Source: Buchnera aphidicola (Schlechtendalia chinensis)
GTDB lineage: Bacteria; Pseudomonadota; Gammaproteobacteria; Enterobacterales; Enterobacteriaceae
Direction: 5' to 3'
Length of the DNA stretch: 64,000 nt
Assembly (NCBI RefSeq): GCF_001648115.1
Contig: NZ_CP011299.1
Location: 186,001-250,000 of the forward strand
The position numbers were made by a program, and so were the translations under genes. Shown in pieces: positions 1 to 10,172 of this stretch (position 1 is its first letter; every line of letters begins with the position of its first letter). Below the pieces are notes generated by a model. It had not been told where the DNA came from. It made no database searches and was given only the letters and a program-made list of their open reading frames with translations.

Positions 1-79
1 CTCGCAAAAATGACGAATAAAAGTAAATATTAATTGAATTATTTTTCTAACAAATGCATTATTGAACTTTTATAACGTT

Positions 80-346
80 TTAAATTTCTATTTCAATATT
101 ACCTTTAGCTATACAGCAACACGGGAAAATTTCTCCTGGATTATAAAATGCTAAAGGAAGTTTTTTATTGTTGTAATATATTTTTCCTTTTATTAATATA
201 ATTTTACACATTCCGCAATATCCTTGTTTACATTGATATTTTACGTCTATATAGTTTAATTGTAATACTGAAAGTAATGAAATTTCATTTTCTTCATAGT
301 AGATGGTATAATTTTTATTATTAATTTTAATAGTTGAATATAACAT
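80..346 (-). CDS. yfaE: YfaE, 2Fe-2S ferredoxin that maintains class Ia ribonucleotide reductase
   Basis: This 88-residue protein is a plant-type [2Fe-2S] ferredoxin. Cys39, Cys44, Cys47 and a CCC run at 76-78 give the C-x4-C-x2-C...C cluster motif, and GYCGMCK and PGEIFPCCC match E. coli YfaE (84 residues). The family supplies electrons that keep or regenerate the diferric-tyrosyl cofactor of NrdB. Its ATG directly abuts the nrdB stop codon (TAAATG), so it is the last gene of an nrdA-nrdB-yfaE unit and is probably translationally coupled. The family assignment is secure; the role is inferred from the family and the neighbour. Confidence 0.93.
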   Translation of the reverse strand: MLYSTIKINNKNYTIYYEENEISLLSVLQLNYIDVKYQCKQGYCGMCKIILIKGKIYYNNKKLPLAFYNPGEIFPCCCIAKGNIEIEI

Positions 347-1477
347 TTATAATTTAAATTTATTAAATTCAGAATCGCTAATATCAGAGTTAATTTGTCC
401 TATTAGATAAGAACTAACAGAAATTTCTTGTGGTGCTACTTGAATATTATCCGAAATTAGCCAAGAATTTATCCATGGAATAGGATTAGAGGTAATTGGA
501 AAAGGTGTGGGTAATCCAATAGCATTCATACGAATATTAGTAATGTATTCAATATATTGCGATAAAATTTCTTTATTTAATCCTAACATAGATCCGTTTT
601 GAAATAAATATTCTGCCCACAATTTTTCTTGCTTAGAAACTGAAACAAATAGTTTAAAACATTCTGAATGGCATTCATCAAAAATTTCAGACATTTCCTC
701 GCTATTTTTTTTATTCTTTAGTATGTTTAGAATATGTTGAGTCCCAGTAAGATGTAATGCTTCATCTCTAGCAATTAATCTTATAATTTTTGCATTTCCT
801 TCCATAATTTCCCTTTCTGCAAATGCGAACGAACATGCAAAACTTACATAAAATCGAATAGCTTCTAATGCATTTACACTAATTACACAGAGATATAATA
901 ACTTTTTGAGTTCGTGTAAGTTTACTACAATTTTTTTTCCATTAATGACATGTATTCCTTCTCCTAATAAATGCCAATAGCTAGTCATTTGAATAAGATT
1001 ATCGTAATATTTAGAAATATCTTGTGCTCTACTCGCTATATTTTTATTGTTTACTATGTCATCAAATATTAATGATGGAGTATTTATTATGTTTCTAATT
1101 ATATGAGTATACGATCGCGAATGAATAGTTTCTGAAAAAGACCATGTTTCTATCCATGTTTCTAGTTCAGGTAATGAAACAATTGGTAGAAATGCAACAT
1201 TTGGACTCCTTCCTTGAATAGAATCTAGTAATGTTTGATATTTAAGATTACTAATAAAAATGTGTTTTTCGTGTTCTGGAAGATTTTGAAAGTCAATTGA
1301 ATCTTGCGATAAATCTACTTCTTCTGGTCTCCAAAAGAAAGATAGTTGTTTTTCTATGAGTTTTTCAAAAATTTCATATTTCTGTTGATCGTATCTCGAA
1401 ATATTGACGGATTGTCCAAAGAACATAGGTTCAAATAACTGATTATTTTTTTTTCTAGAAAATGTTGTGTATGCCAT
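347..1477 (-). CDS. nrdB: Ribonucleoside-diphosphate reductase 1, beta subunit (radical-generating)
   Basis: NrdB houses the di-iron centre and tyrosyl radical used by NrdA to reduce ribonucleoside diphosphates. I place the start at the ATG beginning [10 protein letters not shown], which has AGGAAGC just upstream and gives 376 residues, the same length as E. coli NrdB. A longer in-frame start exists 10 codons upstream but matches nothing in the family. The radical-site segment [14 protein letters not shown] (Tyr122 region), the iron-ligand segments [20 protein letters not shown] and the C-terminal NrdA-binding tail are all present. It lies between nrdA (63-bp gap) and yfaE. Confidence 0.96.
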   Translation of the reverse strand: MAYTTFSRKKNNQLFEPMFFGQSVNISRYDQQKYEIFEKLIEKQLSFFWRPEEVDLSQDSIDFQNLPEHEKHIFISNLKYQTLLDSIQGRSPNVAFLPIVSLPELETWIETWSFSETIHSRSYTHIIRNIINTPSLIFDDIVNNKNIASRAQDISKYYDNLIQMTSYWHLLGEGIHVINGKKIVVNLHELKKLLYLCVISVNALEAIRFYVSFACSFAFAEREIMEGNAKIIRLIARDEALHLTGTQHILNILKNKKNSEEMSEIFDECHSECFKLFVSVSKQEKLWAEYLFQNGSMLGLNKEILSQYIEYITNIRMNAIGLPTPFPITSNPIPWINSWLISDNIQVAPQEISVSSYLIGQINSDISDSEFNKFKL

Positions 1478-1540
1478 ATAGATAGCTTCCTGTAAAATAA
1501 CAATCATTATACATTATTAGCTTGAATATAATGTGGAAAT

Positions 1541-3826
1541 TTATATTTCACAAGCACCGTTATTACAACTGTTATTATTTGTAAGATTTAAGAGTTCTGT
1601 TTGACAGTCTTTAGCGTCGTCTCTAGTATTTTGATAATATAGCGTTTTTATTCCTAGTCTATAAGCAGTTAACAAATCTATAATTAGTTGTTTCATAGGT
1701 ATCTTATTATCTGAGAAAGTTTTAGGATCGTAATTAGTATTAGCAGAAATAGATTGATCTATAAATTTTTGCATAATGCTGGCAAGTTGCAAATATCCGA
1801 TGTTATTTGGAATATTCCACAATAATTCATAGTTCTTTTTTAATTTTTTGTATTCAGGAACAACTTGTCGTAACATGCCATCTTTTGAAGCTTTTATGCT
1901 AACGAATCCTCTGGGTGGTTCTATACCATTTGTAGCGTTAGAAATTTGAGAAGAAGTTTCTGATGGCATTAATGCTGATAATGTAGAATTTCTTAGTCCA
2001 TATTTTTTAATTCTTTTTCTGAGAGATTCCCAGTTTAAATATAATGGTTCATTGCAAATATCATCTATATCTTTTTTATAGGTATCTATAGGTAATAAGC
2101 CTTGATAGTATGTTGTTTGATTGAACCAAGCACATGCTCCTTTTTCTTTTGCTAATGTGCATGAGGCATTTAATAAATAGTATTGTAGTGCTTCAAATGT
2201 CTTATGAGTAAGTGAATTGGCACTGCCATCTGAATATCGTACTCCATTTTTAGCTAAGTAATAAGCAAAATTTATAACTCCTATTCCTAGTGATCGTCTA
2301 GACAAAGCTGATATTTTGGCTTTTTCGATTGGATAGTTTTGATAATCTAAAATTGAATCTAATGCTCTAACAATTAGGTTTGATAGTTCTGACAAATCTT
2401 CAAGTTTTTTTAAAGAACCTAAATTAATTGCAGACAAAGTGCATAGTGCAATTTCTCCGTCGACGTCGTTAATATCGTTTAATGGATTAGTAGGTAACGT
2501 AATCTCTAGGCATAAATTAGATTGTCTTATTGGTGCAAGTTTTGGATTAAAAGCACTATGTGTGTTGCAATGATCAACATTTTGTATATATATTCTTCCA
2601 GTAGAAGTTCTTTCTTGCATTATTAGAGAAAATAAACTTATTGCTTTTATTCTTTTCTTTCTTATTTTTGCATCATTTTCATATTTTTTATATAGAATTT
2701 CAAACTTTTTTTGATTAGAAAAAAATGTATCGTATAAATTCGGTACATCGGATGGACTAAATAAAGTTATATGTTCTCCTAATATCAAACGTTGATACAT
2801 TAATTTATTAATTTGTACTCCATAATCCATATGTCGAACACGGTTTTCATCTATTCCTCTATTATTTTTTAGAACGAGTAAACTCTCTACTTCAAGATGC
2901 CAAATAGGATAAAATATTGTAGCTGCTCCACCTCTAATTCCACCCTGAGAACATGATTTTACGGCACTTTGAAAGTGTTTATAAAATGGAATGCATCCGG
3001 TATGAAATGTATCTCCACCTCGAATAGGACTTCCTAAAGCTCTAATGCGTCCTGCATTAATTCCAATTCCAGCACGTTGCGAAACATATTTTACAATAGC
3101 ACTAGTGGTAGCGTTAATCGAATTTAAATTATCACCACATTCTATTAAAATACAAGAACTAAATTGTCGTTTTGGTGTTCTCAAACCAGCCATAATAGGA
3201 GTAGGTAGGGAAATTTTAAAAGTTGAGATTGCATTATAAAATTTTTCAATATATTTCATTCTCGTTTTTTCTGGATATTTGTGGAATAGACACGCTGATA
3301 TCATAATATATAGAAATTGTGCGCTTTCGTAAATTTTTCTAGTCACTCTGTTTTGTATTAAGTATTTTCCTTCTAATTGTTTGACTGCTGCATAAGAAAA
3401 GTTCATATCACGATAATGTTGTATAAAAGAATTCATTTTTTTGTATTCAATTTTAGAATAGTCTTCTAGTAAATGTTTGTCGTATTTGCCTAGTTTCACC
3501 ATTTTTTTTACGTATGTATACAAAATTGGAGGATTAAATTGACCAAAGGCTTTCTTTCTAAGGTGAAATATTGCTAGTCTAGCTGCCATGTATTGATAGT
3601 CAGGTGAATTTTCGGAAATTAAGTCTGCTGCAGATTTTATAATAGTTTCATGTATGGTAGTAGTTTTTATATTATTGTAGAATTGTATTCTAGACTTTAG
3701 TGCTACCTGAGATACAGAAATATCATCTAGATCTTTTGCTGCCCAATTTAATACTCTATGAATTTTATCCAAATTGATTAATTCTTTTTTCCCATTCCGT
3801 TTTGTAACTAGTAACATGGAATTCAT
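1541..3826 (-). CDS. nrdA: Ribonucleoside-diphosphate reductase 1, alpha subunit (catalytic)
   Basis: This is the catalytic subunit of class Ia ribonucleotide reductase, 761 residues, identical in length to E. coli NrdA. The N-terminal ATP-cone (NGKKELINLDKIHRVL) is followed by the ten-stranded barrel. Visible active-site elements are the cysteine in FSSCILIECGD, the NLCLE loop (Asn/Cys/Glu), ALCTLS, the radical-relay tyrosines in LYYQNTRD and the C-terminal Cys pair in SCNNGACEI that is re-reduced by thioredoxin or glutaredoxin. The ATG is preceded by AGGAAA. It is first in the nrdAB-yfaE unit. Confidence 0.97.
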   Translation of the reverse strand: MNSMLLVTKRNGKKELINLDKIHRVLNWAAKDLDDISVSQVALKSRIQFYNNIKTTTIHETIIKSAADLISENSPDYQYMAARLAIFHLRKKAFGQFNPPILYTYVKKMVKLGKYDKHLLEDYSKIEYKKMNSFIQHYRDMNFSYAAVKQLEGKYLIQNRVTRKIYESAQFLYIMISACLFHKYPEKTRMKYIEKFYNAISTFKISLPTPIMAGLRTPKRQFSSCILIECGDNLNSINATTSAIVKYVSQRAGIGINAGRIRALGSPIRGGDTFHTGCIPFYKHFQSAVKSCSQGGIRGGAATIFYPIWHLEVESLLVLKNNRGIDENRVRHMDYGVQINKLMYQRLILGEHITLFSPSDVPNLYDTFFSNQKKFEILYKKYENDAKIRKKRIKAISLFSLIMQERTSTGRIYIQNVDHCNTHSAFNPKLAPIRQSNLCLEITLPTNPLNDINDVDGEIALCTLSAINLGSLKKLEDLSELSNLIVRALDSILDYQNYPIEKAKISALSRRSLGIGVINFAYYLAKNGVRYSDGSANSLTHKTFEALQYYLLNASCTLAKEKGACAWFNQTTYYQGLLPIDTYKKDIDDICNEPLYLNWESLRKRIKKYGLRNSTLSALMPSETSSQISNATNGIEPPRGFVSIKASKDGMLRQVVPEYKKLKKNYELLWNIPNNIGYLQLASIMQKFIDQSISANTNYDPKTFSDNKIPMKQLIIDLLTAYRLGIKTLYYQNTRDDAKDCQTELLNLTNNNSCNNGACEI

Positions 3827-4138
3827 TCTGTCTTTTCCTAGTTTTGAAATGTGTATATTTTAACTATGCTAAGATAATTAACTATTTTATGGTGTTATTT
3901 TACAGCAATTTTATGTTTACATGTGTTAAGCAAAATAATGTATTTCTATATTAATAGAAAATATTTTTTTATTTTTTTTTGATAGTTTACTTTTATTCTT
4001 TAGAATTATATTTTTTATAAAGTTAAAATTTATGGTTTACATTTTTCATTGTAACTTCTGCAAAAAAAATTATGTGTAGTTGTTGTGTATTAGATACATA
4101 TAAAAAAGATTTTTTTAAAATTTTATTTAAAGAATGAA
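3827..4138. other. Gap between gyrA and nrdA, no gene seen
   Basis: These 312 bases are downstream of gyrA and upstream of nrdA, both on the minus strand. They should hold the nrdA promoter and the gyrA transcript end. I see no reading frame resembling a protein, no RNA gene and no GC-containing hairpin; the sequence is nearly all A and T. No promoter element stands out above background. Confidence 0.6.
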
Positions 4139-6664
4139 TTATAAAAATGATTTGTTAGCTTTTTGGACAGCTACTACTTTTTCTTTTTCTGCAGTTCTGA
4201 TTAAAATTACACCTTGTGTATTTCTTTTCAGTATTCCAATTTCTGATATTCTCGTTCTAACTAACGTTCCTGCATTAGTTATAATCATAATTTGATCTTC
4301 CTCCATTACTTGCATAGCACCAATCATAATTCCGTTTTTTTTAGTTATCTTAATTGCAATTGTACCTCTAGTAGCTCTTGATTTTGTTGGAAACTCGCGT
4401 ATTTCTGTTCGTTTGCCATATCCATGTTCAGTAACAATTAATATATTTCCGGTACCCCTAGGAACTACTAAAGAAACTACTTTATCTTGGCTTTTTATCG
4501 AAATTCCTTTTACTCCAGAAGCATTTCTACCCATTGTTCTTACTAATTTTTCAGAGAAATGAACTGCTTTTCCTATTGCAGTAAATAACATTATTTTATC
4601 TTTACCGTTAGTTAAAGATACTCCAATTAGTTCGTCGTCATTTTTTAATTTAATAGCAATTATTCCTGACGTTCTTGGTTTTTTGAATTCGCAAATATTA
4701 GTTTTTTTAACCATTCCTTTAGCAGTAGCCATAAAAATGTTTATGCTATCTTTATATTTTGAAATAGGCAATATAGCTGTTATTCTTTCTTTGACATCTA
4801 GAGGTAACAAATTAACAATTGGACGTCCACGAGCATTTCTACTAGCTTCTGGTAATTGATAGACTTTCATCCAATATATTATTCCTCGACTAGAGAAACA
4901 AAGAATTGTATCGTGAGTGTTAGCTACTAGTAAATTTTCTATAAAGTCTTCTTCTTTAGTTTTTGCTGCTGATTTTCCCTTTCCTCCTCTTTTTTGTGCT
5001 TCATATGTGGACAATGGTTGATATTTTACGTATCCTGAATGTGATAGAGTTACTACAACGTCTTCTTGATTTATCATGTCAGAAACATTGATATCTTCGT
5101 AAGTTTTAATAATTTGTGTTCGTCTTTTGTCTCCAAAACGGTTTTTTATATCAATTAGTTCTGATTGTATAACATTAATTAATTGATTTTTATCTTTTAA
5201 TATGCTTTCTAATTTTTTAGAAGATTGTATTAATTTTGTATGTTCTTTCATAAGTCTTGAAGATTCTAGATGTGTAAGTCTTTGAAGACGCAGGTCTAAT
5301 ATTGCATTTACTTGTTCTTTAGTGAAAAATAATACGTTCTTATTTGGTTGAGTTTTCGGCATATGAAATTTGATAGTATTATTTTCAAAAGTGCTCGTAT
5401 ATTTGGAATTATTTGAATACCAGTTTTTAGATAGTAATAGTTCTTTTGCGTTTGATAGTGATTTTGAGCTTTTAATTAATTCGATAATAGTATTAATATT
5501 ATCTAAAGATATTATTAATCCTTCAATAATATGAATTTTTTTTTGAACTTTTTTAAATTCAAATTGACTACGTTTAGTTATTATTTCTTTTCGATGTGAG
5601 ATAAATTCTTGTAAAATTTCTTTTAATGAAAGTGTTTTTGGTTGGCCGTTACTTAATGCAACCATATTAATTCCAAAAGAAATTTGTAGTTGAGTTAAAG
5701 TATACAATTTATTAAGTATGATTTCTGATTTTGCTTCTCTCTTTATTTCAATGACTATTCTCATTCCTTCTTTATCTGATTCATCACGTAAACCACTTAT
5801 GCCTTCAATTTTTTTTTCTTTAACTAATTCTGCTATTTTTTCAATTACTCGCGATTTGTTAACTTGGTAAGGTAGTTCAAAAATAATGATAGATTCTTTT
5901 TTTGTTCTTTCTTGGATTTCTATTCTGCTATTAGCTCGAACATAAATTTTCCCTCTTCCAGTTCGGTATGCATCTGTAATTCCATTACATCCGTTTATTA
6001 TACCAAAAGTAGGGAAGTCAGGTCCAGGAATGTATTCCATAAGGTTTTTTAGTGTAATATTACTGTTATTAATGAGCGCAATGCAACCGTTTATTATTTC
6101 ATTAATATTGTGAGGAGGAATGTTAGTAGCCATACCTACTGCAATTCCGGATGATCCGTTTATTAACAAATTAGGTATTTTAGTCGGTAGTATTTCAGGA
6201 ATTTTTTCTGTACCATCATAGTTAAGACAAAAATTTACTGTTTCTTTGTCTAAATCGCTTAATATTTCATATGCAATTTTAGACATTCTGATTTCAGTAT
6301 ATCTCATTGCTGCTGCAGAATCTCCATCTATTGACCCGAAGTTACCTTGTCCATCTATAAGTGTATATCTTAACGAAAACGATTGAGCCATTCTTACTAT
6401 GGTATCGTAGACAGCAGTGTCACCATGTGGATGATATTTTCCAATAACATCACCTACTATTCTAGCTGATTTTTTATACATTTTATTCCAATCGTTGTTC
6501 AGTGTACGCATAGCGAATAATATTCTTCTATGAACTGGTTTTAGTCCATCTCTAACGTCTGGTAAGGCCCGCCCAATGATTACTGACATAGCATAGTCTA
6601 GATAAGAATTTTTCAATTCGTCTTCAATACTAATTTCTATAATTTCTTTTGCAATTTTTTTCAT
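4139..6664 (-). CDS. gyrA: DNA gyrase subunit A
   Basis: GyrA is the DNA-breaking subunit of gyrase, which introduces negative supercoils with GyrB. The 841 residues cover the breakage-reunion domain with catalytic Tyr122 in [10 protein letters not shown] and the C-terminal beta-pinwheel with the GyrA box [11 protein letters not shown]. The acidic tail beyond the pinwheel of E. coli GyrA (875 residues) is missing, which explains the shorter length. Residue 83 is Thr ([10 protein letters not shown]) where E. coli has Ser. It stands alone, with 505 bases of gene-free DNA upstream. Confidence 0.97.
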   Translation of the reverse strand: MKKIAKEIIEISIEDELKNSYLDYAMSVIIGRALPDVRDGLKPVHRRILFAMRTLNNDWNKMYKKSARIVGDVIGKYHPHGDTAVYDTIVRMAQSFSLRYTLIDGQGNFGSIDGDSAAAMRYTEIRMSKIAYEILSDLDKETVNFCLNYDGTEKIPEILPTKIPNLLINGSSGIAVGMATNIPPHNINEIINGCIALINNSNITLKNLMEYIPGPDFPTFGIINGCNGITDAYRTGRGKIYVRANSRIEIQERTKKESIIIFELPYQVNKSRVIEKIAELVKEKKIEGISGLRDESDKEGMRIVIEIKREAKSEIILNKLYTLTQLQISFGINMVALSNGQPKTLSLKEILQEFISHRKEIITKRSQFEFKKVQKKIHIIEGLIISLDNINTIIELIKSSKSLSNAKELLLSKNWYSNNSKYTSTFENNTIKFHMPKTQPNKNVLFFTKEQVNAILDLRLQRLTHLESSRLMKEHTKLIQSSKKLESILKDKNQLINVIQSELIDIKNRFGDKRRTQIIKTYEDINVSDMINQEDVVVTLSHSGYVKYQPLSTYEAQKRGGKGKSAAKTKEEDFIENLLVANTHDTILCFSSRGIIYWMKVYQLPEASRNARGRPIVNLLPLDVKERITAILPISKYKDSINIFMATAKGMVKKTNICEFKKPRTSGIIAIKLKNDDELIGVSLTNGKDKIMLFTAIGKAVHFSEKLVRTMGRNASGVKGISIKSQDKVVSLVVPRGTGNILIVTEHGYGKRTEIREFPTKSRATRGTIAIKITKKNGIMIGAMQVMEEDQIMIITNAGTLVRTRISEIGILKRNTQGVILIRTAEKEKVVAVQKANKSFL

Positions 6665-7169
6665 AATTAGCTTATTTAATTAATTTTATAAAAACAATAT
6701 TATAATAAAAATTCTAGAACTTAAAATGTTATTCTACGAGTAACAATATGTTTTGAGAGTGTGGTATACTGTACTAGTTTTATTTAAGCGTTTTTAGAGA
6801 TAAAAATGTGACAATGATGAAAAAATCATAAGTAATGTTTTATAAATTTTAAAAAAATAGTTATATTTTTAATATTAACGATAAGATATTTTAATTAACA
6901 TTATTTTTAAGTTAGTAAAAAAAATTTATTATTTTTAAAATTTTATTTACATCTTGTCTAAATTTGAAATTTAACTGATAAAACTATTGTTTTCAAAAAT
7001 TGTATGATGTATTCTTTTATTCGTTAGCGAAGTTAACATTAACAATTTAACTTTATTATTAAGTCTATAATTAATTTTATTAAACTGATTTCATTTACTA
7101 AAAAAATTTTATGCTTTTTAAATTTGATTTAAATGCTATTTTTTATTGTGTTAGTACACGAGGTTAATT
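6665..7169. other. 505-base divergent intergenic region, no gene seen
   Basis: This stretch separates gyrA (leftward) from the DUF2076 gene (rightward) and should hold both promoters. A TATACT hexamer near 6772 resembles a -10 box but has no convincing -35 partner at 17 bases. I see no RNA gene, no conserved reading frame and no strong hairpin. It could be erosion debris from a lost gene; nothing recognisable remains. Confidence 0.55.
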
Positions 7170-7889
7170 ATGAATAATGACGAAAAAAAATTAATAGAAG
7201 ATTTGTTTTCTAGGTTGCATAAAACTGAAATTAAATCAGGTGATCGAGATAACATAGCTGAAAATCTAATAAAAGAGTTATTAGAAAAATATCCTAACAC
7301 TCCTTACTATATGGCACAAACACTTTTAATTCAAGAGACAGCAATAAAGAAATTAAATGAAAAATTATCTTCATTGGAAAATGACAAATTAAAAAATGAT
7401 AACAATTCAAAAGGTACATCTGGTAGCTTTTTGTCTAATTTGTTTGGAAGTAAAAAACCTAAAAATTCTTCGGAACCTGCTTTAGGAACGTCTTGTAATT
7501 TTCCTAAAGATTCTAATGTTGGCTCGCCTTCTTTATATACACGTTCTAATACTATGTCTCCGACAGGAGTTATGAATAATAATTCAAGTAGTTTTCTTGG
7601 TGGAGCGTTGCAAACTGCCGCAGGAGTAGCTGGTGGTGTTGTTATGGCAAACGCATTGATGAATCTTTTTCAAAATAAAAAACCTGAAGAAGAAGTTATG
7701 GATGCAGTACATAATGTTGATTCTTCAAACATAGGATCTCATACTTTAGATAGTGACCATATACATAATCAATATATAAATAATGAAGACGTAAATTTAA
7801 ACAACAACGATACTGAAAATTATAATCGACTGGATGATATTAGTGATAGTAATGATTATGATGATTTTGATGACGATAATTTTATTTAA
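7170..7889 (+). CDS. DUF2076 family protein of unknown function
   Basis: This 239-residue protein shows the DUF2076 (COG3416) pattern. Residues 1-70 form a predicted helical segment with EKKLIEDLFSRL and PNTPYYMAQTLLIQE. A Ser/Asn-rich low-complexity linker follows, then a glycine-alanine hydrophobic stretch around 143-165 (GGALQTAAGVAGGV). The C-terminus is strongly acidic, rich in Asp and Asn. The family is widespread in Proteobacteria but has no assigned biochemical role. ACGAGG precedes the ATG. It is monocistronic, converging on the peroxiredoxin gene across a hairpin. I do not assign a function. Confidence 0.8.
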   Translation: MNNDEKKLIEDLFSRLHKTEIKSGDRDNIAENLIKELLEKYPNTPYYMAQTLLIQETAIKKLNEKLSSLENDKLKNDNNSKGTSGSFLSNLFGSKKPKNSSEPALGTSCNFPKDSNVGSPSLYTRSNTMSPTGVMNNNSSSFLGGALQTAAGVAGGVVMANALMNLFQNKKPEEEVMDAVHNVDSSNIGSHTLDSDHIHNQYINNEDVNLNNNDTENYNRLDDISDSNDYDDFDDDNFI

Positions 7890-7932
7890 AATTTTAATAT
7901 TTAATTGTATTAAATTAATTTTAGGAAAACGA

Positions 7933-7964
7933 AAACCAGCAATAAATTTATTTTCTGCTGGTTT
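7933..7964. terminator. Bidirectional terminator-like hairpin
   Basis: Perfect 9-bp stem AAACCAGCA/TGCTGGTTT with a 14-base AT-rich loop, between the convergent DUF2076 and peroxiredoxin genes. Its GC content stands out from the flanks, and A/T runs lie on both sides, which suits termination in both directions. Confidence 0.7.
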
Positions 7965-8004
7965 AAATGTTAGAAGTATTAAATATTGGAAATTTAGTGC
8001 TTAA

Positions 8005-8601
8005 CTATGAAGTATATGTTTTTTTTAAGTATTCTTTAACTCCGTTTGTGGTTGCTTTCATCCCATCTTTACCTATGTTCCAATTAGCTGGACATACGTC
8101 TCCATGTGTTTCGTAAAAATTTAGTGCATCTATCATTCTTATGATATCGGAAATGTTTCTTCCAAATGGTAGATCATTAATTATTTGGTGGCGAACTATT
8201 CCTTTTTTGTCAATTAAGAACGACGCTCTTAGAGCAACCCCTAGCTTTGGATGCTCAACGTTATACAATTTTTGTATTTCTCTTTTTATATCAGAAACAA
8301 TTGTATATTTTATTAATCCTATACCTCCTTCTTTAGGACTGGTTTGACGCCATGCATGATGAACATATATTGAATCAATAGATACTCCTATTATTTCTGT
8401 TTTTCTTTTTGAAAATTCTGGTAAAAATTTGTCAAATGCTATAACTTCTGATGGACAAACAAATGTAAAATCCATAGGCCAAAAAAACAATACAGCAGTT
8501 TTATTTTTGATGTAATTTTTTAAGTTAAAATCATTAATAATTTTGTTGTCGTGGAATATAGCTGGTGCAGTAAAATCAGGAGCTTTACAAGTTACTAACA
8601 T
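8005..8601 (-). CDS. AhpC/TSA-type 2-Cys peroxiredoxin
   Basis: This is a typical 2-Cys peroxiredoxin reducing hydrogen peroxide and organic hydroperoxides. The peroxidatic Cys49 lies in DFTFVCPSE, the resolving Cys in GDVCPANW, and the catalytic Arg in LRASFLID. I choose the ATG giving MLVTCKAPDF because AAAAGGA lies 8 bases upstream. A start 7 codons earlier would add an unmatched MKKRTNA and bury that ribosome-binding site. The result is 198 residues. Buchnera annotations often call it tsa or ahpC; it looks more like the eukaryote/cyanobacterial Tsa subgroup than E. coli AhpC. Confidence 0.93.
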   Translation of the reverse strand: MLVTCKAPDFTAPAIFHDNKIINDFNLKNYIKNKTAVLFFWPMDFTFVCPSEVIAFDKFLPEFSKRKTEIIGVSIDSIYVHHAWRQTSPKEGGIGLIKYTIVSDIKREIQKLYNVEHPKLGVALRASFLIDKKGIVRHQIINDLPFGRNISDIIRMIDALNFYETHGDVCPANWNIGKDGMKATTNGVKEYLKKTYTS

Positions 8602-8756
8602 TGCATTTGTCCTTTTCTTCATGAATTTAATATATTTAAATTTAATTTTTTATTTATTTTTAAAATTATTTTTTTATTTATTTTATACAATATGTATTTT
8701 CAAATATAAGCATGATATTATCATGTAAAATTTTATTGAAATAAAGTAGATGCAAA

Positions 8757-9416
8757 ATGAGTAACTATATTATAGATTGGAAACATGTATTAAAACAAGA
8801 AAAAAAAAAATATTTTGTTAATATTGTTAAAACGATATCCGAAATGAGAAAAAACAAAATAATTTATCCACCAAAAGGTGAAGTGTTTAAAGCTTTTTCG
8901 TTGACAAAGTTTTTAGATATCAAAGTAGTTATTATCGGTCAAGATCCATATTTTAAGGAAGGCCAAGCTCATGGATTAGCGTTTTCAGTTCGAAATCATG
9001 TAAAAATTCCACCTTCTTTAGTTAATATACAGAAAGAATTAATTAATGATATAGGTATTAATTTTTCGTTTAAACATGGTTGTCTAGAAAGTTGGTCGCG
9101 TCAGGGAGTTTTTTTGTTAAACTCTATTTTAACAGTGGAGTCAGGTAAACCAGGATCTCATAAAAAATTAGGGTGGGAAAATTTTACTGATGCAGTAATA
9201 AGAATTATTGATGAATATCATAGGGGGATTGTGTTTTTGTTGTGGGGTTCACATGCAAAAAAAAAGGCTCGAAATATTTTTTGGAATCATGTTTTATTAG
9301 CGTCGCATCCATCACCATTATCATCTTATAAAGGATTTTTTGGATGCCGGCATTTTTCAAAAGCAAACAATTTATTAAAAAAAGAGAATAAATCCGAAAT
9401 TAATTGGTTTTTGTAA
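8757..9416 (+). CDS. ung: Uracil-DNA glycosylase
   Basis: Ung excises uracil from DNA as the first step of base-excision repair. The 219 residues (E. coli 229) show the water-activating motif GQDPYF with the catalytic Asp, the uracil-specificity segment (LLNSILTVE, LLWGSHA) and the C-terminal HPSPLSSYKGFFGCRHFS loop with its catalytic His. The gene converges on grpE. Retaining Ung in such an AT-rich genome is noteworthy because C-to-U deamination feeds AT bias. Confidence 0.96.
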   Translation: MSNYIIDWKHVLKQEKKKYFVNIVKTISEMRKNKIIYPPKGEVFKAFSLTKFLDIKVVIIGQDPYFKEGQAHGLAFSVRNHVKIPPSLVNIQKELINDIGINFSFKHGCLESWSRQGVFLLNSILTVESGKPGSHKKLGWENFTDAVIRIIDEYHRGIVFLLWGSHAKKKARNIFWNHVLLASHPSPLSSYKGFFGCRHFSKANNLLKKENKSEINWFL

Positions 9417-9476
9417 TTTTTTCTTCTTAATATAATATTTTCATATTTTTTGTTATTTTTTAATACAAAGTTTTAT

Positions 9477-10052
9477 TTATAATAATTCGTTTGTAATTTT
9501 AACTATGGCTTTTTGTAAAACTTTCTCTTTATAGATATACCCATTCTTGATTATTGAAGAAACATAATAGGTATTAGAACTATTTAATTTTTTATCATGT
9601 TCAATTTGATGTAATAATGGATCAAATTTTATTTTTGTTTTATTTTCTAAGATTAATCCAAATTTTTTAATTGTATTTAACAATAATTTCAATGTTAGCG
9701 AAATTCCTTCAGTGATTTTGTTATTTTCTTTTTTTAAATGTGATGTAGTATTATTTATACTAATTAAATTATCTAATATTGGTATTAAATTCTTTAAAAA
9801 GCTTTCTAACTTTTTATCTTTTATATTTTGTATTTCTTTTATAGCGCTTTTTTTAATATTTTCGATTTCGGCTTGTTCTCTCAGTTTGATTTCAAGAATA
9901 TTTTTTTTTATATCAGATTTGATTTGATTCAATTTATTAATTTTACTGATGTAATCTTCGGTTTTTTCATTTATATCTATTTTTTCATTACTTTTTGTAA
10001 TATCTTTGGGATTATTTTTTAAAATATCTGATTTTTTTATTTTATTATTCAT
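9477..10052 (-). CDS. grpE: GrpE, nucleotide-exchange factor for DnaK
   Basis: GrpE releases ADP from DnaK during chaperone cycling. The N-terminal half is a long charged coiled coil; the C-terminal beta domain is recognisable from FDPLLHQIEHD and VSSIIKNGYIYKEKVLQKAIVKI. I start at the ATG of MNNKIKKSD (191 residues, close to E. coli 197), preceded by a weak AGAGAAAG. Two upstream in-frame ATGs add a basic extension without homology. The protein is Lys- and Asn-rich like its neighbours. It is divergent from nadK. Confidence 0.9.
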   Translation of the reverse strand: MNNKIKKSDILKNNPKDITKSNEKIDINEKTEDYISKINKLNQIKSDIKKNILEIKLREQAEIENIKKSAIKEIQNIKDKKLESFLKNLIPILDNLISINNTTSHLKKENNKITEGISLTLKLLLNTIKKFGLILENKTKIKFDPLLHQIEHDKKLNSSNTYYVSSIIKNGYIYKEKVLQKAIVKITNELL

Positions 10053-10172
10053 AAGACTTTCTCTTTTCATTTTTGAAATTTTGTGTTTATTTAATTTGAA
10101 GACCAACAATATTACTTTTTAATAGTATAATTTTAAAACAATTTTATTATGTATTATAAAGGAACTAATTTT

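Noticed and set aside
1-79. Possible gene fragment at the left edge
   Set aside because: No frame shows conserved residues and no RNA structure is visible; too short to support.
346-1507. An extended NrdB start at 1507
   Set aside because: The extra ten residues have no counterpart, while the downstream ATG has AGGAAGC and gives exactly the E. coli length.
6755-6780. TTGAGA...TATACT promoter for the DUF2076 gene
   Set aside because: The two elements are only 6 bases apart and the gene is about 400 bases away.
9712-10022. Hydrophobic plus-strand frames opposite grpE
   Set aside because: They are antisense of the Lys-rich coiled coil of GrpE, which automatically reads as Phe/Leu-rich on the other strand.
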